Positions 53,842 to 62,419 of a DNA stretch of 64,000 nt are shown in pieces. The stretch is from contig NZ_BNEM01000002.1 in NCBI RefSeq assembly GCF_018327705.1, forward strand, positions 1,426,001 to 1,490,000. The letters run 5' to 3'. Position 1 is the stretch's first letter; every line of letters begins with the position of its first letter. Made by a program: the position numbers and the translations under genes. Below the pieces are notes generated by a model. It saw only the letters and a list, made by a program, of their open reading frames with translations. It was not told the DNA's origin and ran no database searches. The stretch comes from Catellatospora sp. TT07R-123 (lineage in GTDB: Bacteria; Actinomycetota; Actinomycetes; Mycobacteriales; Micromonosporaceae).

Positions 53842-54552
53842 TCAGTTGCCGAGGACCGCTTCGATCTCCAGCTCGAAGTCGACGCGGTGCTCCTTGAACC
53901 ACTCCAGCGGCTTCTGCACGACGCCGTTGGAGTAGACCTCCAGGCGCAGGTGAGTGCCGTAGGACAGGCCGGTGTTGCCGACCAGCGCCACGGTCTGGCC
54001 CGCCTCCACCCGCTGGCCGACGTGCACGAGCACGTGGCTGGCGTGGGCGTACAGGACGCGGATGCCCTCGCCGTGGTCGACGATGACCGAGTAGCCGTAG
54101 GCGCCGTTCCAGCCCGCCTGCACGACGGTGCCGCGGTGCACCGCGCCGATCGCGCTGCCCTCGGCGGGGCCGACCAGGTCGAGGCCCTGGTGGGACTTGT
54201 TCCAGTCGGACTTGAACCGCGAGGTCAGCTTGAAGTCGTGCAGCGGCAGCACCCACGCGTCGGGGTCGCGGTCGTCGGTGGTGACCGCCTCGCGGGTGTC
54301 GGACCGGCTGGCCCGGTCGGCGACGGCGGCACGGTCGGACGCGGCCCCGGTCGAGTACGCCGAGACCTCGATGCCGTAGGGGTCGGTCTTGCCGTCGTCG
54401 ACGGTCGCTCCGGCGCCGAGGGCGACGACGCCCGCTCCGGCTACGGCGGTGGCCAGCACGGCGACGTACCGGGTCCGGGGCGGGGTGTCGACACGTCGGC
54501 GCCCCCGGTATCGGTCGCTCTCTTTCGACAGCGCAGGCCGGTACTGCAACAC
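53842..54552 (-). CDS. M23 (LytM-domain) peptidase-like protein, probably degenerate
   Basis: 236 residues from the GTG at 54552 (GGAGAG upstream). One membrane or signal helix (RYVAVLATAVAGAGVVALGAG) then a LytM domain: SHQGLDLV supplies the first zinc ligands (HxxxD), YAHASHVLVHVGQRVEAGQTVALVGNTG, and GTHLRLEV at the end, where active enzymes have HLHFE. The third zinc ligand (second His of HxH) is therefore Arg, so hydrolysis is doubtful; it may activate other peptidoglycan hydrolases or bind the wall. Confidence 0.85.
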   Translation of the reverse strand: MLQYRPALSKESDRYRGRRRVDTPPRTRYVAVLATAVAGAGVVALGAGATVDDGKTDPYGIEVSAYSTGAASDRAAVADRASRSDTREAVTTDDRDPDAWVLPLHDFKLTSRFKSDWNKSHQGLDLVGPAEGSAIGAVHRGTVVQAGWNGAYGYSVIVDHGEGIRVLYAHASHVLVHVGQRVEAGQTVALVGNTGLSYGTHLRLEVYSNGVVQKPLEWFKEHRVDFELEIEAVLGN

Positions 54553-54825
54553 ACACTCTCCGTAGCGTCGCGGTGATCCTATGTGCAGGTTCACCTTTGC
54601 GTGCTCTTTCAAGACCTGCACCAACGTAACGGCCCGTCACCGAGGGGACAACCCCGGCGATTGCGCAGACTTCCCGGCTGAGCACCATCAAGCCTGGTGC
54701 GGCGCCCGCGAGCGCCGAAAATCAGCACGCACGAATGTGATCGTTTCGACACCTCCAGACGACCGTCCTACCCCACAAAAAGGACATAACGCCCCGCCCC
54801 GCCGTCCGTGCGCCCGGCGGGGCGG

Positions 54826-54889
54826 GTGCACTTTCGGGGAAAGTGCTGGAATCTTGGGCACGATTCGTGCACTTTCCCCCAAAATGCAG
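54826..54889. repeat. 64-bp palindromic element, family 1, copy 2
   Basis: Arms GTGCACTTTCGGGGAAAGTGC and GTGCACTTTCCCCCAAAATGCAG around a 20-bp spacer similar to that at 23175-23238 (shared GGA-TCT-GG and ATTC). The region 54553-54905 holds no gene besides this element. Confidence 0.85.
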
Positions 54890-54905
54890 GAATTCAGGGG
54901 GTACG

Positions 54906-55838
54906 TCAGGCGGGAGTGAACAGGGTGCGGGAGCGGACTGGGGTGAAGGCGGTCCGGAGGAGGTCCGCGCGGGCGGCCGACCGGTCGGCGTCGACGTCGG
55001 CGACCACCGACAGCGCACCCCCGGCGGCCAGCACCGCGACCGCGTCGGCCAGCAGCTCCGCGCGCACCGCCCCGTCCAGCACGCCCAGGTAGGCGATCAT
55101 CGGGTAGCAGGCGTCGCCCGCCGGTCCGGCCAGGCCGACCGGTTCCCCGTCGGCCTCGGCGACGCGCCAGCTCTCCGGCGGCCCGGACAGCCAGGCCAAC
55201 GGGTCCCGCGCCAGGTCCACGCCGCAGACCAGTCGGGCGACCTCGGCGCCGGTCAGCACGTCGGGATCGGAGATCCGGGCGACCAGGGCACCGATCTCGG
55301 CCGCGTCGGCGGCCGGGCGGAACCGGAAGCGGCCCGTGGGTTCCGGCACCGGCTCATCGGTGCCGGCCGGGCGGAGCCCCCCTGCGGACACCTGGGCCGG
55401 GTCGGCGGTCCAGGCGTAGCGCAGGCGCTCGCCGCGTTCGGCCAGGCCCGCCAGGCGCGCTGCGGCCATGGCCGCCGCGACCGCCGCGTACGCCTGCGGG
55501 TCGTCGCGCCAGTGGGCCGGGCCGGTGGCGTAGTACTGCCCCGGGCCGCCGAGGGCCGCGTGCGCGGCGTGCAGCAGTTCGGCGCCGACCTGCGGCTCGG
55601 CGACGAGGTCGAAGCGCTCCAGCCAGGGCCGGCCGACCGCGCCGGGCGGCAGCAGCCAGGCCGCGCGGGCGACGGTACGTCCGCCGCGCAGCGCGACCCA
55701 GGTGTGCTCGGGGCGGTAGCCGCCGCCGGCCAGGCCGTCGGCGTAGCCGACCTGCGGCAGGCCGGGCAGCGGGTCGGGCATCGCGTCGAAGACGTGTTCC
55801 TCGCCCGCGACCAGCGGGCGGATGACCAGATCAGTCAT
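54906..55838 (-). CDS. GNAT-type N-acetyltransferase-like protein, two-domain
   Basis: 310 residues: MTDLVIRPLVAGEEHVFDAMPDP is a GNAT start, YADGLAGGGYRPEHTWVALRGGRTVARAAWLLPPG the acceptor strands, and a second weaker GNAT-like half begins about residue 190 (FRFRPAADAAEIGALVARISDP). The acetyl-CoA loop (QxxGxG/A) is not clear, so activity is uncertain. Preceded by a short leader ORF with a good ribosome site. Confidence 0.75.
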   Translation of the reverse strand: MTDLVIRPLVAGEEHVFDAMPDPLPGLPQVGYADGLAGGGYRPEHTWVALRGGRTVARAAWLLPPGAVGRPWLERFDLVAEPQVGAELLHAAHAALGGPGQYYATGPAHWRDDPQAYAAVAAAMAAARLAGLAERGERLRYAWTADPAQVSAGGLRPAGTDEPVPEPTGRFRFRPAADAAEIGALVARISDPDVLTGAEVARLVCGVDLARDPLAWLSGPPESWRVAEADGEPVGLAGPAGDACYPMIAYLGVLDGAVRAELLADAVAVLAAGGALSVVADVDADRSAARADLLRTAFTPVRSRTLFTPA

Positions 55839-55869
55839 GGGTGGTCCTTCCGGGTGGCACTCGCCCCGG

Positions 55870-55920
55870 TCAGATCCGCGGATACGCCGGAGCGCGGAAG
55901 GGGCGCAGAACAGTGGACAT
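55870..55920 (-). CDS. 16-codon upstream leader ORF
   Basis: MSTVLRPFRAPAYPRI and stop, with GGGAGG eight to twelve bases before the ATG, ending 31 bp upstream of the GNAT gene. Arginine and proline are rich (three Arg, three Pro in 16). The good Shine-Dalgarno in a region without any other reading frame makes translation plausible; it may control the downstream gene through ribosome stalling or coupling. Too short to be sure. Confidence 0.45.
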   Translation of the reverse strand: MSTVLRPFRAPAYPRI

Positions 55921-56043
55921 GGTGTTCTGACCTCCCTTCGGCTCGCGTGGCGTGGCCATACCGTATGCCACGGTCCCGGGCACGATCAACTCGGCACCGA
56001 TCGGCTGAGGCCCCGACGGGGCGCGGCGGCGTACCGTGACGGC

Positions 56044-56232
56044 ATGCGTTGGGTATGGGCGGGAATCGGGATCCTGTTGGTGCTGTCCGGCCTGGTCTGG
56101 ACCCTGCAAGGGCTGGACGTCCTGGGCGGCAGCGTGATGAGCGGCGACAGGACGTGGGCGGTCATCGGGCCGATCACCGCCGTCGTCGGGCTGGTCCTGG
56201 TCGGGGTCGGGCTGCGCAAGCGCGACAGCTGA
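56044..56232 (+). CDS. Small two-helix membrane protein
   Basis: 62 residues: WVWAGIGILLVLSGLVWTLQGL and WAVIGPITAVVGLVLVGVGLRKR are two membrane helices, with GGSVMSGDRTW between. This pattern is a common actinomycete small integral membrane protein of unknown role. ATG at 56044. Confidence 0.75.
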   Translation: MRWVWAGIGILLVLSGLVWTLQGLDVLGGSVMSGDRTWAVIGPITAVVGLVLVGVGLRKRDS

Positions 56233-56239
56233 CGGCCGG

Positions 56240-56851
56240 TCAGGCGAGCAGGCGGGCGCGCACCGCGTCCAGCTCGGCCGCGGTGACCCCGGCCCCCGCC
56301 AGGTACGCCTCGGCGCCGCCATGGCGCTGTTCGAGGTGGGCCAGGGTCTTCAGCATCGGCGCGGGCGCGCACCGGTCGGTGAGCGCGTAGTCGGCGGCGA
56401 CGTCCTCCTCGCCCACCCCCGCGACCCGCAGCAGCAACGCCACCAGCACTCCGGTGCGGTCACGCCCGGAGTGGCAGTGGATCAGGACCGCGCCCGGCGG
56501 CGCCTCGGCTACGGCGCGGAACGCCGCCCCGATGCGGGCCTGGTTGTGGTCGAGCATCGGCACGTAGCCGTCCGGCGGGGGCACGTAGTCCAGCACGTCG
56601 TTGAGCAGCGGGGTGTGCCGGTAGCGGTCGTCGCCCGCGAACGGGCTCGGGAACTCGGCGCACTCCCAGGACCAGCGCAGGTCCAGGATCCGGTTGACCC
56701 CGGCCGCGCGTACGGCCCGGACCGTCGCCTCGGTCATCCGGTCGTGCCGGTCCGAGCGCAGCAGCGCCCCGTCCCGCACCCGGCCGCCGTCCACAGTGGG
56801 CAGCCCGCCGACGTCGCGGGCGTTGACGCAGTCGGGCCAGTCGAGGATCAC
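56240..56851 (-). CDS. Tyrosine/dual-specificity protein phosphatase
   Basis: 203 residues, GTG start. The N-terminal NARDVGGLPT motif and the P-loop IHCHSGRDRTGVLVALLLRVAGV (HCxxGxxRT) are those of the PtpB/lipid-phosphatase-like family (Tyr_phosphatase3). A conserved Asp/Lys after the Arg (RDRTG) is typical. Dephosphorylates proteins, phosphoinositides or sugars. Confidence 0.9.
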   Translation of the reverse strand: MILDWPDCVNARDVGGLPTVDGGRVRDGALLRSDRHDRMTEATVRAVRAAGVNRILDLRWSWECAEFPSPFAGDDRYRHTPLLNDVLDYVPPPDGYVPMLDHNQARIGAAFRAVAEAPPGAVLIHCHSGRDRTGVLVALLLRVAGVGEEDVAADYALTDRCAPAPMLKTLAHLEQRHGGAEAYLAGAGVTAAELDAVRARLLA

Positions 56852-57013
56852 GCGCCACCTGCTCCGGCCGCCATGGCCGCAGCGTAGTGCCCGCGCGCCA
56901 CCGCCTGCCCGGGTCCGGTGCCGGGCGCGGCGCCGCCACCGGCACGTCGAAACGGCACCGGACCGGCCCGCGCGGGGGCTCACCCGCGCGGACCGGTCCG
57001 GCGTGTACCGGGC

Positions 57014-57595
57014 TCAGGCCGCGGCGCGGCGGCGGCGCGGCAGGAGCAGCAGCAGGCCGATCCCGGGCAGCAGCAGCGCGGACCCGCCCAGCACCAGCAC
57101 CCAGTGCTCGTCACCGGGGCCGGTCTTGGCCAGGCTGTCCGGGCTGGTGCTGGTGCCCGGCCGGGGCGAGCCCGCCGCCCCGAAGGAGATCTTCACGCTG
57201 GCCCTGTTCGCCTTGACGACGTCGTCGGAGGCCGACGACGGCAGGATCTGCGCGGCGATCACGCACTGCCGCTTGGTGCAGTCGTACGAGCCGAACTTCA
57301 CCGCCAGCTTCAGCGTGACCGCCGGGATCTTCCCGCTGCCGTCGGCGTTGACGAACTGGGCACCCCCGGCCAGGTTGCAGTCGGTCGGCCCGACCGGATC
57401 GGCGATGCACTGCCCGATCGCGATCTGCTTCAGGTTCGCGGTGAACCCCGATCCGTTGACGGTGATCTGGCTGCCGTTGGACAGCCCGCTGGACTTGCTG
57501 AGCGTCAGCCGGGGCGCGGCCGCGGCCGGCTCGGCGTACAGCGGGACCGCCACCGCGACCGCGGCCAGCACGGCCAGCACTCGCGCTCTCCACAT
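57014..57595 (-). CDS. Neocarzinostatin-like secreted protein with LAxTG wall-sorting signal
   Basis: 193 residues, AGGAGG before ATG. Signal peptide MWRARVLAVLAAVAVAVPLYAEPAAA; then a beta-sandwich like the enediyne apoproteins: LTLSKSSGLSNGSQITVNGSGF, IGQCIAD ... CNLAG and YDCTKRQCVIAA, the two disulfide pairs of that fold. The C-terminus LAKTG + hydrophobic helix + RRRR is a class E sortase (LAxTG) signal. No enediyne synthesis genes are near. Last gene of the Liv-type transporter operon, 9 bp after the fused permease gene. Confidence 0.88.
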   Translation of the reverse strand: MWRARVLAVLAAVAVAVPLYAEPAAAAPRLTLSKSSGLSNGSQITVNGSGFTANLKQIAIGQCIADPVGPTDCNLAGGAQFVNADGSGKIPAVTLKLAVKFGSYDCTKRQCVIAAQILPSSASDDVVKANRASVKISFGAAGSPRPGTSTSPDSLAKTGPGDEHWVLVLGGSALLLPGIGLLLLLPRRRRAAA

Positions 57596-57604
57596 AGGTT
57601 CCTC

Positions 57605-60379
57605 CTAGACAGGTATCCCGGAGCGGTTCTCGGCCACCGGATCGGTGCCGAGGTACGACGCGACCACCGCCGGATGCGCCCGCACGTACGCGGTCGGCCC
57701 GTCGGCGATCACCCGGCCGGACTCCATCGCGACCAGGCGGGGTGCCAGCCTGGCCAGCAACGGCAGGTCGTGCTCGATCACGACCAGGGCCACGCCCAGT
57801 TCGCGGTTGACGCGCAGCAGCAACTCGCCGAGCGCCACCCCGTCGGCCTGCGAGACCCCCGACGACGGCTCGTCCAGCAGCAGCACCGCCGGTTCCAGCG
57901 CGAGCAGGCAGGCCAGCTCCACCAGCCGCCGGGTGCCGGTGGACAGCGCGGTGACCGGCCGGTCGGCGACCTCGGCCAGCCCGAACAGGTCCAGCAGCTC
58001 GGCGGTGCGCGCGGCGCGGTGCCGCTGCGCCCCGGTGCCGCCGAGCACCGCCGCGGCCAGGCCGGTCGGGTGGCGGCGCTCGGTCGCGACCAGCAGCGAT
58101 TCGCGTACGGTCAGCGTCGGGAACAGCCGCGCGTCCTGGAACGAGCGCCCCAGGCCGCGCCGCGCCCGCCGCTGCGGGGCCAGGTCGGTCACGTCCTGCC
58201 CGGCCAGCAGCACCCGGCCGGAGTCGGGGCGGGTGAACCCGGCCAGGATCTCGAACAGCGTGGTCTTGCCCGCGCCGTTCGGGCCGATGATCCCGACGAC
58301 CTCCCCGGCCGCGACGTCGAGGTCCACCCCGGCGACCGCCCGCACCCCGCCGAAGGCCCGCGCCACGGCCCGCGCACTCAGCAGCGCGGCCCCCTGCTCG
58401 GGCACCGGCACCGCGAAGCTCGGCAACCGCACCCCGCCGGCAGCGGCGACCGCGCCGTCGGGCGCCCCGGCCTGCGGGCCCGCCACCGGATCACGACCGG
58501 CGGAACCGTCGGCCGGGGCGCGGACGCCGTCGGCCCCGGGACGGGCCCGGAGCAGCCGCCACGACGGCAGGCGCCCCAGCAGCCGGGACAGCGGTTCGCC
58601 GAGGCCGCCGGGCAGCAGCACGACCACGAGCAGCCAGCCGACGGTGAGCGCGGCCTGGCCGCCGATACCGAGGCCGACCAGGGCGGGCAGGCCGACCAGC
58701 AGCAGCGCGCCCAGGACCGGGCCGCCGAGCACGCCGAGGCCGCCGACGACGGCCAGCGCCACGGCGTCGATCCCGGCCGAGGCGGGGAAGCTGTTGACGG
58801 TGACCTGGGTCTGGCCGTGGGCGATGACGACGCCACCGAGGCCGGCCAGCACACCGGCGGCGGCGTACACCTGGAGCCTGCGCAGCGTGGCGGGCACCGC
58901 CAGGGCCTTGGCCGCGTCCTCGTTGTCGCGCAGGGCCAGCGTCACCAGCCCGAACCCGCCGGTGCGCAGCCGGTGCGCCAGCCACAGCCCGAGCCCGAGC
59001 ATCAGCAGCGCGAACAGGTAGTAGTCCTTGGCCAGCAGCAGCGGATACCCGTGCCAGGTCGGCTTGGCCGCCTCGACCCCGTCGCCGAGCAGCACCGGCA
59101 GCCGCAGCAGCCAGCCCTCGGCGGCCAGCGCGAACGCCAGGCTCACCGCCGCCAGCGCCAGCCCGCGCAGCCGCAGCGCGGGCAGCCCGACCAGGGCCGC
59201 CGCGGCGGCCGCGGCCGCGCACCCGGCCAGCGCCGCGGTGAAGAAGTTGCCGCTGGCTGCGGCGACGTGCAGCGACACGGCCGCGCCGATACCGGCGAAG
59301 GCGAACTGGCCCAGCGACAGCTCCCCCGCCAGGCCGGTGACCACCAGCACCGACAGACCGACCAGCGCGAACCCGGCCACCGTGGTCAGCACCGAGGCGG
59401 TCTCGTTGCTCACCAGGTAGGCCAGCGCGGCCGCCGCCAGCAGCCCGAGCCCGGCCGCGACCCGCCCGGCGAGGGTGCCCGGCAGCGGCACGGCCCGGGG
59501 CCAGCCCGCCCCGACGCCGTCGCGGCGGCCCAGCCGGGGCTGCGCCAGCAGCAGCACCAGGATCAGCAGCGCCAGTGCCAGGCTGACCCCGCCCCGGCCC
59601 GCGCCCCACGACAGCAGCAGCTGCTCGCCGACGCCGATGCCCAGGCAGGCGGCGAACGCCCGGGGCAGCGAGGACATCCGCGCCGCCACCGCACCGGCCA
59701 GGCCCCGAAGCAGCAGTTCCGGGCCGAGCGTGTCGATCGACTGCGCCCCCTGCGTCGGTGTCACGAGCACGGCCGAGAACGCCGCCACCGCCCCGGCCAC
59801 CGCCCACGCCAGCGTCGTCATCCTGGCCGCCGGGACGCCGTCGAGCCGGGCGGCGTCGGGGTCGTCGGCGGCGCCGCGCAGGGCCAGCCCGACCCGGCTG
59901 CGCCGCAGCAGCAGCGCCAGCATCCCGAGCAGCACCGGCGCCAGCAGCGCCATCGCGGTGAAGGCCGGGCCGACCGGGGTGCGGCCGACGGTGAACGTCG
60001 GCAGGCCCGGCGGGCGCGGGAAGGTCAGGCCGCTCAGCCCCTGGCTGTCCAGCAGCAGCGCGGCGATCAGCACGAACTGCGACAGGCCCAGCGTCGCGAT
60101 CATGCCGGTGACGGCGGGGCGGCCGCGCAGGCGGCGTACGACGACGAGCTCGATCGCGGCCGAGACCGCCCCGGCGGCCGCCATGGCCAGCCCGAACGCC
60201 ACCCAGTACGGCACCGCCCCGGCGCTGACCGCCTTGGCGAGCACCGCCGCGCCGAACACGCCGACCGAGCCGTGCGCGAAGTTGACGAACCGGCTCGACC
60301 GGTACACCAGCACCAGTCCGATCGCGAGCAGCCCGTAGGTCAGCCCGGTGAACAGTCCCAGCACCACCGCGTCGATCAC
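57605..60379 (-). CDS. Fused branched-chain-amino-acid-type ABC importer: LivH-LivM-LivG in one polypeptide
   Basis: 924 residues, GTG start. Residues 1-285: LivH permease (GLFTGLTYGLLAIGLVLVYRSSRFVNFAHG). About 300-630: LivM permease (VVTGLAGELSLGQFAFAGIGA; ALRDNEDAAKALAV). About 680-924: LivG ATPase with Walker A GPNGAGKTT, LSTGTRRLVELACLL (signature, atypical STG for SGG), Walker B AVLLLDEPSSG and EHD. Fusion of LivM with LivG is known in some bacteria; all three together is rare. The frame is continuous with linker segments rich in Ala, Gly and Pro. Overlaps livF by 4 bp. Confidence 0.88.
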   Translation of the reverse strand: MIDAVVLGLFTGLTYGLLAIGLVLVYRSSRFVNFAHGSVGVFGAAVLAKAVSAGAVPYWVAFGLAMAAAGAVSAAIELVVVRRLRGRPAVTGMIATLGLSQFVLIAALLLDSQGLSGLTFPRPPGLPTFTVGRTPVGPAFTAMALLAPVLLGMLALLLRRSRVGLALRGAADDPDAARLDGVPAARMTTLAWAVAGAVAAFSAVLVTPTQGAQSIDTLGPELLLRGLAGAVAARMSSLPRAFAACLGIGVGEQLLLSWGAGRGGVSLALALLILVLLLAQPRLGRRDGVGAGWPRAVPLPGTLAGRVAAGLGLLAAAALAYLVSNETASVLTTVAGFALVGLSVLVVTGLAGELSLGQFAFAGIGAAVSLHVAAASGNFFTAALAGCAAAAAAAALVGLPALRLRGLALAAVSLAFALAAEGWLLRLPVLLGDGVEAAKPTWHGYPLLLAKDYYLFALLMLGLGLWLAHRLRTGGFGLVTLALRDNEDAAKALAVPATLRRLQVYAAAGVLAGLGGVVIAHGQTQVTVNSFPASAGIDAVALAVVGGLGVLGGPVLGALLLVGLPALVGLGIGGQAALTVGWLLVVVLLPGGLGEPLSRLLGRLPSWRLLRARPGADGVRAPADGSAGRDPVAGPQAGAPDGAVAAAGGVRLPSFAVPVPEQGAALLSARAVARAFGGVRAVAGVDLDVAAGEVVGIIGPNGAGKTTLFEILAGFTRPDSGRVLLAGQDVTDLAPQRRARRGLGRSFQDARLFPTLTVRESLLVATERRHPTGLAAAVLGGTGAQRHRAARTAELLDLFGLAEVADRPVTALSTGTRRLVELACLLALEPAVLLLDEPSSGVSQADGVALGELLLRVNRELGVALVVIEHDLPLLARLAPRLVAMESGRVIADGPTAYVRAHPAVVASYLGTDPVAENRSGIPV

Positions 60380-61092
60380 GAGTGGCCGCCCAGCATCAGG
60401 GAGCGGACCAGGTCCGGCCGCCCGGCCAGCGCGGCGGCGCCGTGCTCGGCGGCGACCGCGCCCTTCTCCAGGAAGTACAGCCGGTCGGCCAGCGACAGGG
60501 CGACGTTGACCGACTGCTCGACGATCAGCATCGCCACGCCGGTGGCGTTGATGCGGCGCAGCATCTCCAGCAGGCCGCCGACGACGATCGGGGCCAGGCC
60601 GAGGGAGAGCTCGTCGACCAGCAGCACCCGGGGCCGCTGCACCAGGGCCTTGGCCAGCACCAGCATCTGGCGTTCGCCGCCGGACAGGGTCGCGGCGGGC
60701 TGGTGGGCGCGGCGGGCCAGGCGCGGGAAGACCGCCAGGGCCGCGTCGAGTCCGGCGCGGGCGTCGCGCCCCGGCATGCCGTATCCCTGTAGGCGCAGGT
60801 TCTCCAGCACCGTGAGCGAGCCGTACGCGGCCTGCCCGACGACCGTGCTCAGCCCCAGCCGCACCCGGCGCGCGGCGGGCACGGCGGTGACGTCGGCGCC
60901 GAGCAGCCCGACCGTGCCCGAGCTGGGCCGGTGCAGGCCGGACAGGACCCGCAGCAGAGTGGACTTGCCGACCCCGTTGGGCCCGCACAGGCCGACCAGT
61001 TCGCCGGGGCCGACCCGCAGGTCGACGCCGAACAGCGCCTGCACCGGGCCGTACGCGCAGCAGATGCCGGTGGCGGTGAGCGCGTCAGTCAA
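60376..61092 (-). CDS. ABC transporter ATPase, LivF type
   Basis: 238 residues from a TTG start that overlaps the substrate-binding protein gene by 8 bp. Walker A GPNGVGKSTLLRVL, signature LSGGERQMLVLAKAL, Walker B VLLVDELSLGLAP, H-region replaced by EQSVN as in LivF proteins. Second ATPase of the importer; pairs with the LivG domain of the fused protein. Confidence 0.92.
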   Translation of the reverse strand: MTDALTATGICCAYGPVQALFGVDLRVGPGELVGLCGPNGVGKSTLLRVLSGLHRPSSGTVGLLGADVTAVPAARRVRLGLSTVVGQAAYGSLTVLENLRLQGYGMPGRDARAGLDAALAVFPRLARRAHQPAATLSGGERQMLVLAKALVQRPRVLLVDELSLGLAPIVVGGLLEMLRRINATGVAMLIVEQSVNVALSLADRLYFLEKGAVAAEHGAAALAGRPDLVRSLMLGGHS

Positions 61093-62416
61093 AGCGCACC
61101 TCCCCGCCCCGGTAGGTGAAGCAGCCGCAGCCGGTGTCGTAGGCCAGCACCCGGTAGGCGCCCCCGGCGGCGCGGCGGCTCTCACCCAGTCCGCCGCTGA
61201 TCCCGGCGGCCGGGGTGAACCCGTCGCCCAGCGCCGCGGCCGCCTGGGCGAACGCGGTCGCGTTCAGGTTCGGCCCGAGGTCCTTCGCGGCGGCGTGCAG
61301 CAGCAGCGCTGCGTCGCAGTAGGTCAGCGCGATGCGCGCGTTCTCCCTGGTCTTGAAGGTCTGCCCGGCCGCGGCGAACAGGTCCAGGCACTGCTTCTCG
61401 GCGTCGCCGCCGGGGAACGCGGCCTGGCTGTCGGGCACGTCCTGGCTGGGGTTGAAGCCGATGCCGACCATGTCCCGCAGCGCGGCGGGCGGGATCGTCG
61501 CCGGGTTGTTCACCAGGAACGCCGGATTGTCGAAGCTGGACACGGCGTAGCGGGCGGTGAAGTCCTGCGCCGCGGCCGTGGTCAGGAAGAACGAGGCCAG
61601 CCGGGCGCCGCCGAGGAACACCACCCGGGTCACGCCCTTGCTGCGGAAGTCGACGGCGGCCTGGTTGAGCCCGGCGTTGAGGGTGCCGAGGTCGGTGGTG
61701 TCGATCCAGGCCACGGTGGCCGTGGTGCCCAGCCGGGCCAGTTCCGGGGCGGCCAGCGCGGTGTAGACGGCCCGGTTGGCGGGGGTGTCGGCGGCGACCA
61801 CCCCGACCGCGCTCCCGCCGGTGAGGAACCCCTGTTCGGACAGGGTCTTCAGCAGCGCCCGCACGAACGCGTCATAGCCGGGGTAGCTGGCCGACCACAG
61901 GTACGGCGCGAGCCGGGCGTAGGTGGCGTCGTCGGTGGCGACCAGGGTCGCGTCGAGCACCAGGGTGCGCCGCTGGGCGTAGCAGGGGCGGGCGTTGGCC
62001 TGGAACTGTCCGGTCAGGACGACGGCGAACGCCCGGTCGTCCTGGGTGATCTGGTTGCACAGCTTCTCCTCGGCCGCCGGGGAGTCGTCGCTGGCCTCGT
62101 AGCTGCGGTAGACGGCCTCCAGCCGCCGCCCGGCGATGCCGCCGTGGGCGTTGATCCAGGTCTGCAACGCCTTGACCTGCTCGGGCAGGTTCCCGGCGTC
62201 GGCGGTGCGGAAGCCGGTGAAGGCGCTGGTCTTGCCCAGGTCCACGCCGACGAAGACGACCTTGACGGTGTCGTCGGTGACGCCGGGGCCGGTGCCGTCG
62301 GCGGTGGCGGTGCCGGGTTGGTCGAGCGCGCCCGGCATGACCGCCGAGCAGCCGGTGAAGGCCAGGACGGCGGCCGCGGCGAGCGCGCCGAGCCGCAGGA
62401 GCAGGGGTCGGTCCAC
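61085..62416 (-). CDS. Substrate-binding lipoprotein of Liv-type ABC importer
   Basis: 443 residues from GTG, lipobox LAFTGC. Periplasmic-binding-protein type I fold: VKVVFVGVDLGKTSAFTGFRTADAG, INAHGGIAGRRLEAVYRSYEASDDSPAAEEKLCNQITQDDRAFAVVLTGQ, VGVVAADTPANRAVYTALAAPEL. Ligand unknown. Begins 3 bp after the upstream membrane-anchored protein gene, in one operon. Confidence 0.9.
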   Translation of the reverse strand: MDRPLLLRLGALAAAAVLAFTGCSAVMPGALDQPGTATADGTGPGVTDDTVKVVFVGVDLGKTSAFTGFRTADAGNLPEQVKALQTWINAHGGIAGRRLEAVYRSYEASDDSPAAEEKLCNQITQDDRAFAVVLTGQFQANARPCYAQRRTLVLDATLVATDDATYARLAPYLWSASYPGYDAFVRALLKTLSEQGFLTGGSAVGVVAADTPANRAVYTALAAPELARLGTTATVAWIDTTDLGTLNAGLNQAAVDFRSKGVTRVVFLGGARLASFFLTTAAAQDFTARYAVSSFDNPAFLVNNPATIPPAALRDMVGIGFNPSQDVPDSQAAFPGGDAEKQCLDLFAAAGQTFKTRENARIALTYCDAALLLHAAAKDLGPNLNATAFAQAAAALGDGFTPAAGISGGLGESRRAAGGAYRVLAYDTGCGCFTYRGGEVRFD

Positions 62417-62419
62417 GGA

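Noticed and set aside
57014-57595. An enediyne biosynthetic gene cluster, suggested by the neocarzinostatin-like fold
   Set aside because: No enediyne polyketide synthase or tailoring genes are present; the protein is tied to an ABC importer and has a wall anchor.
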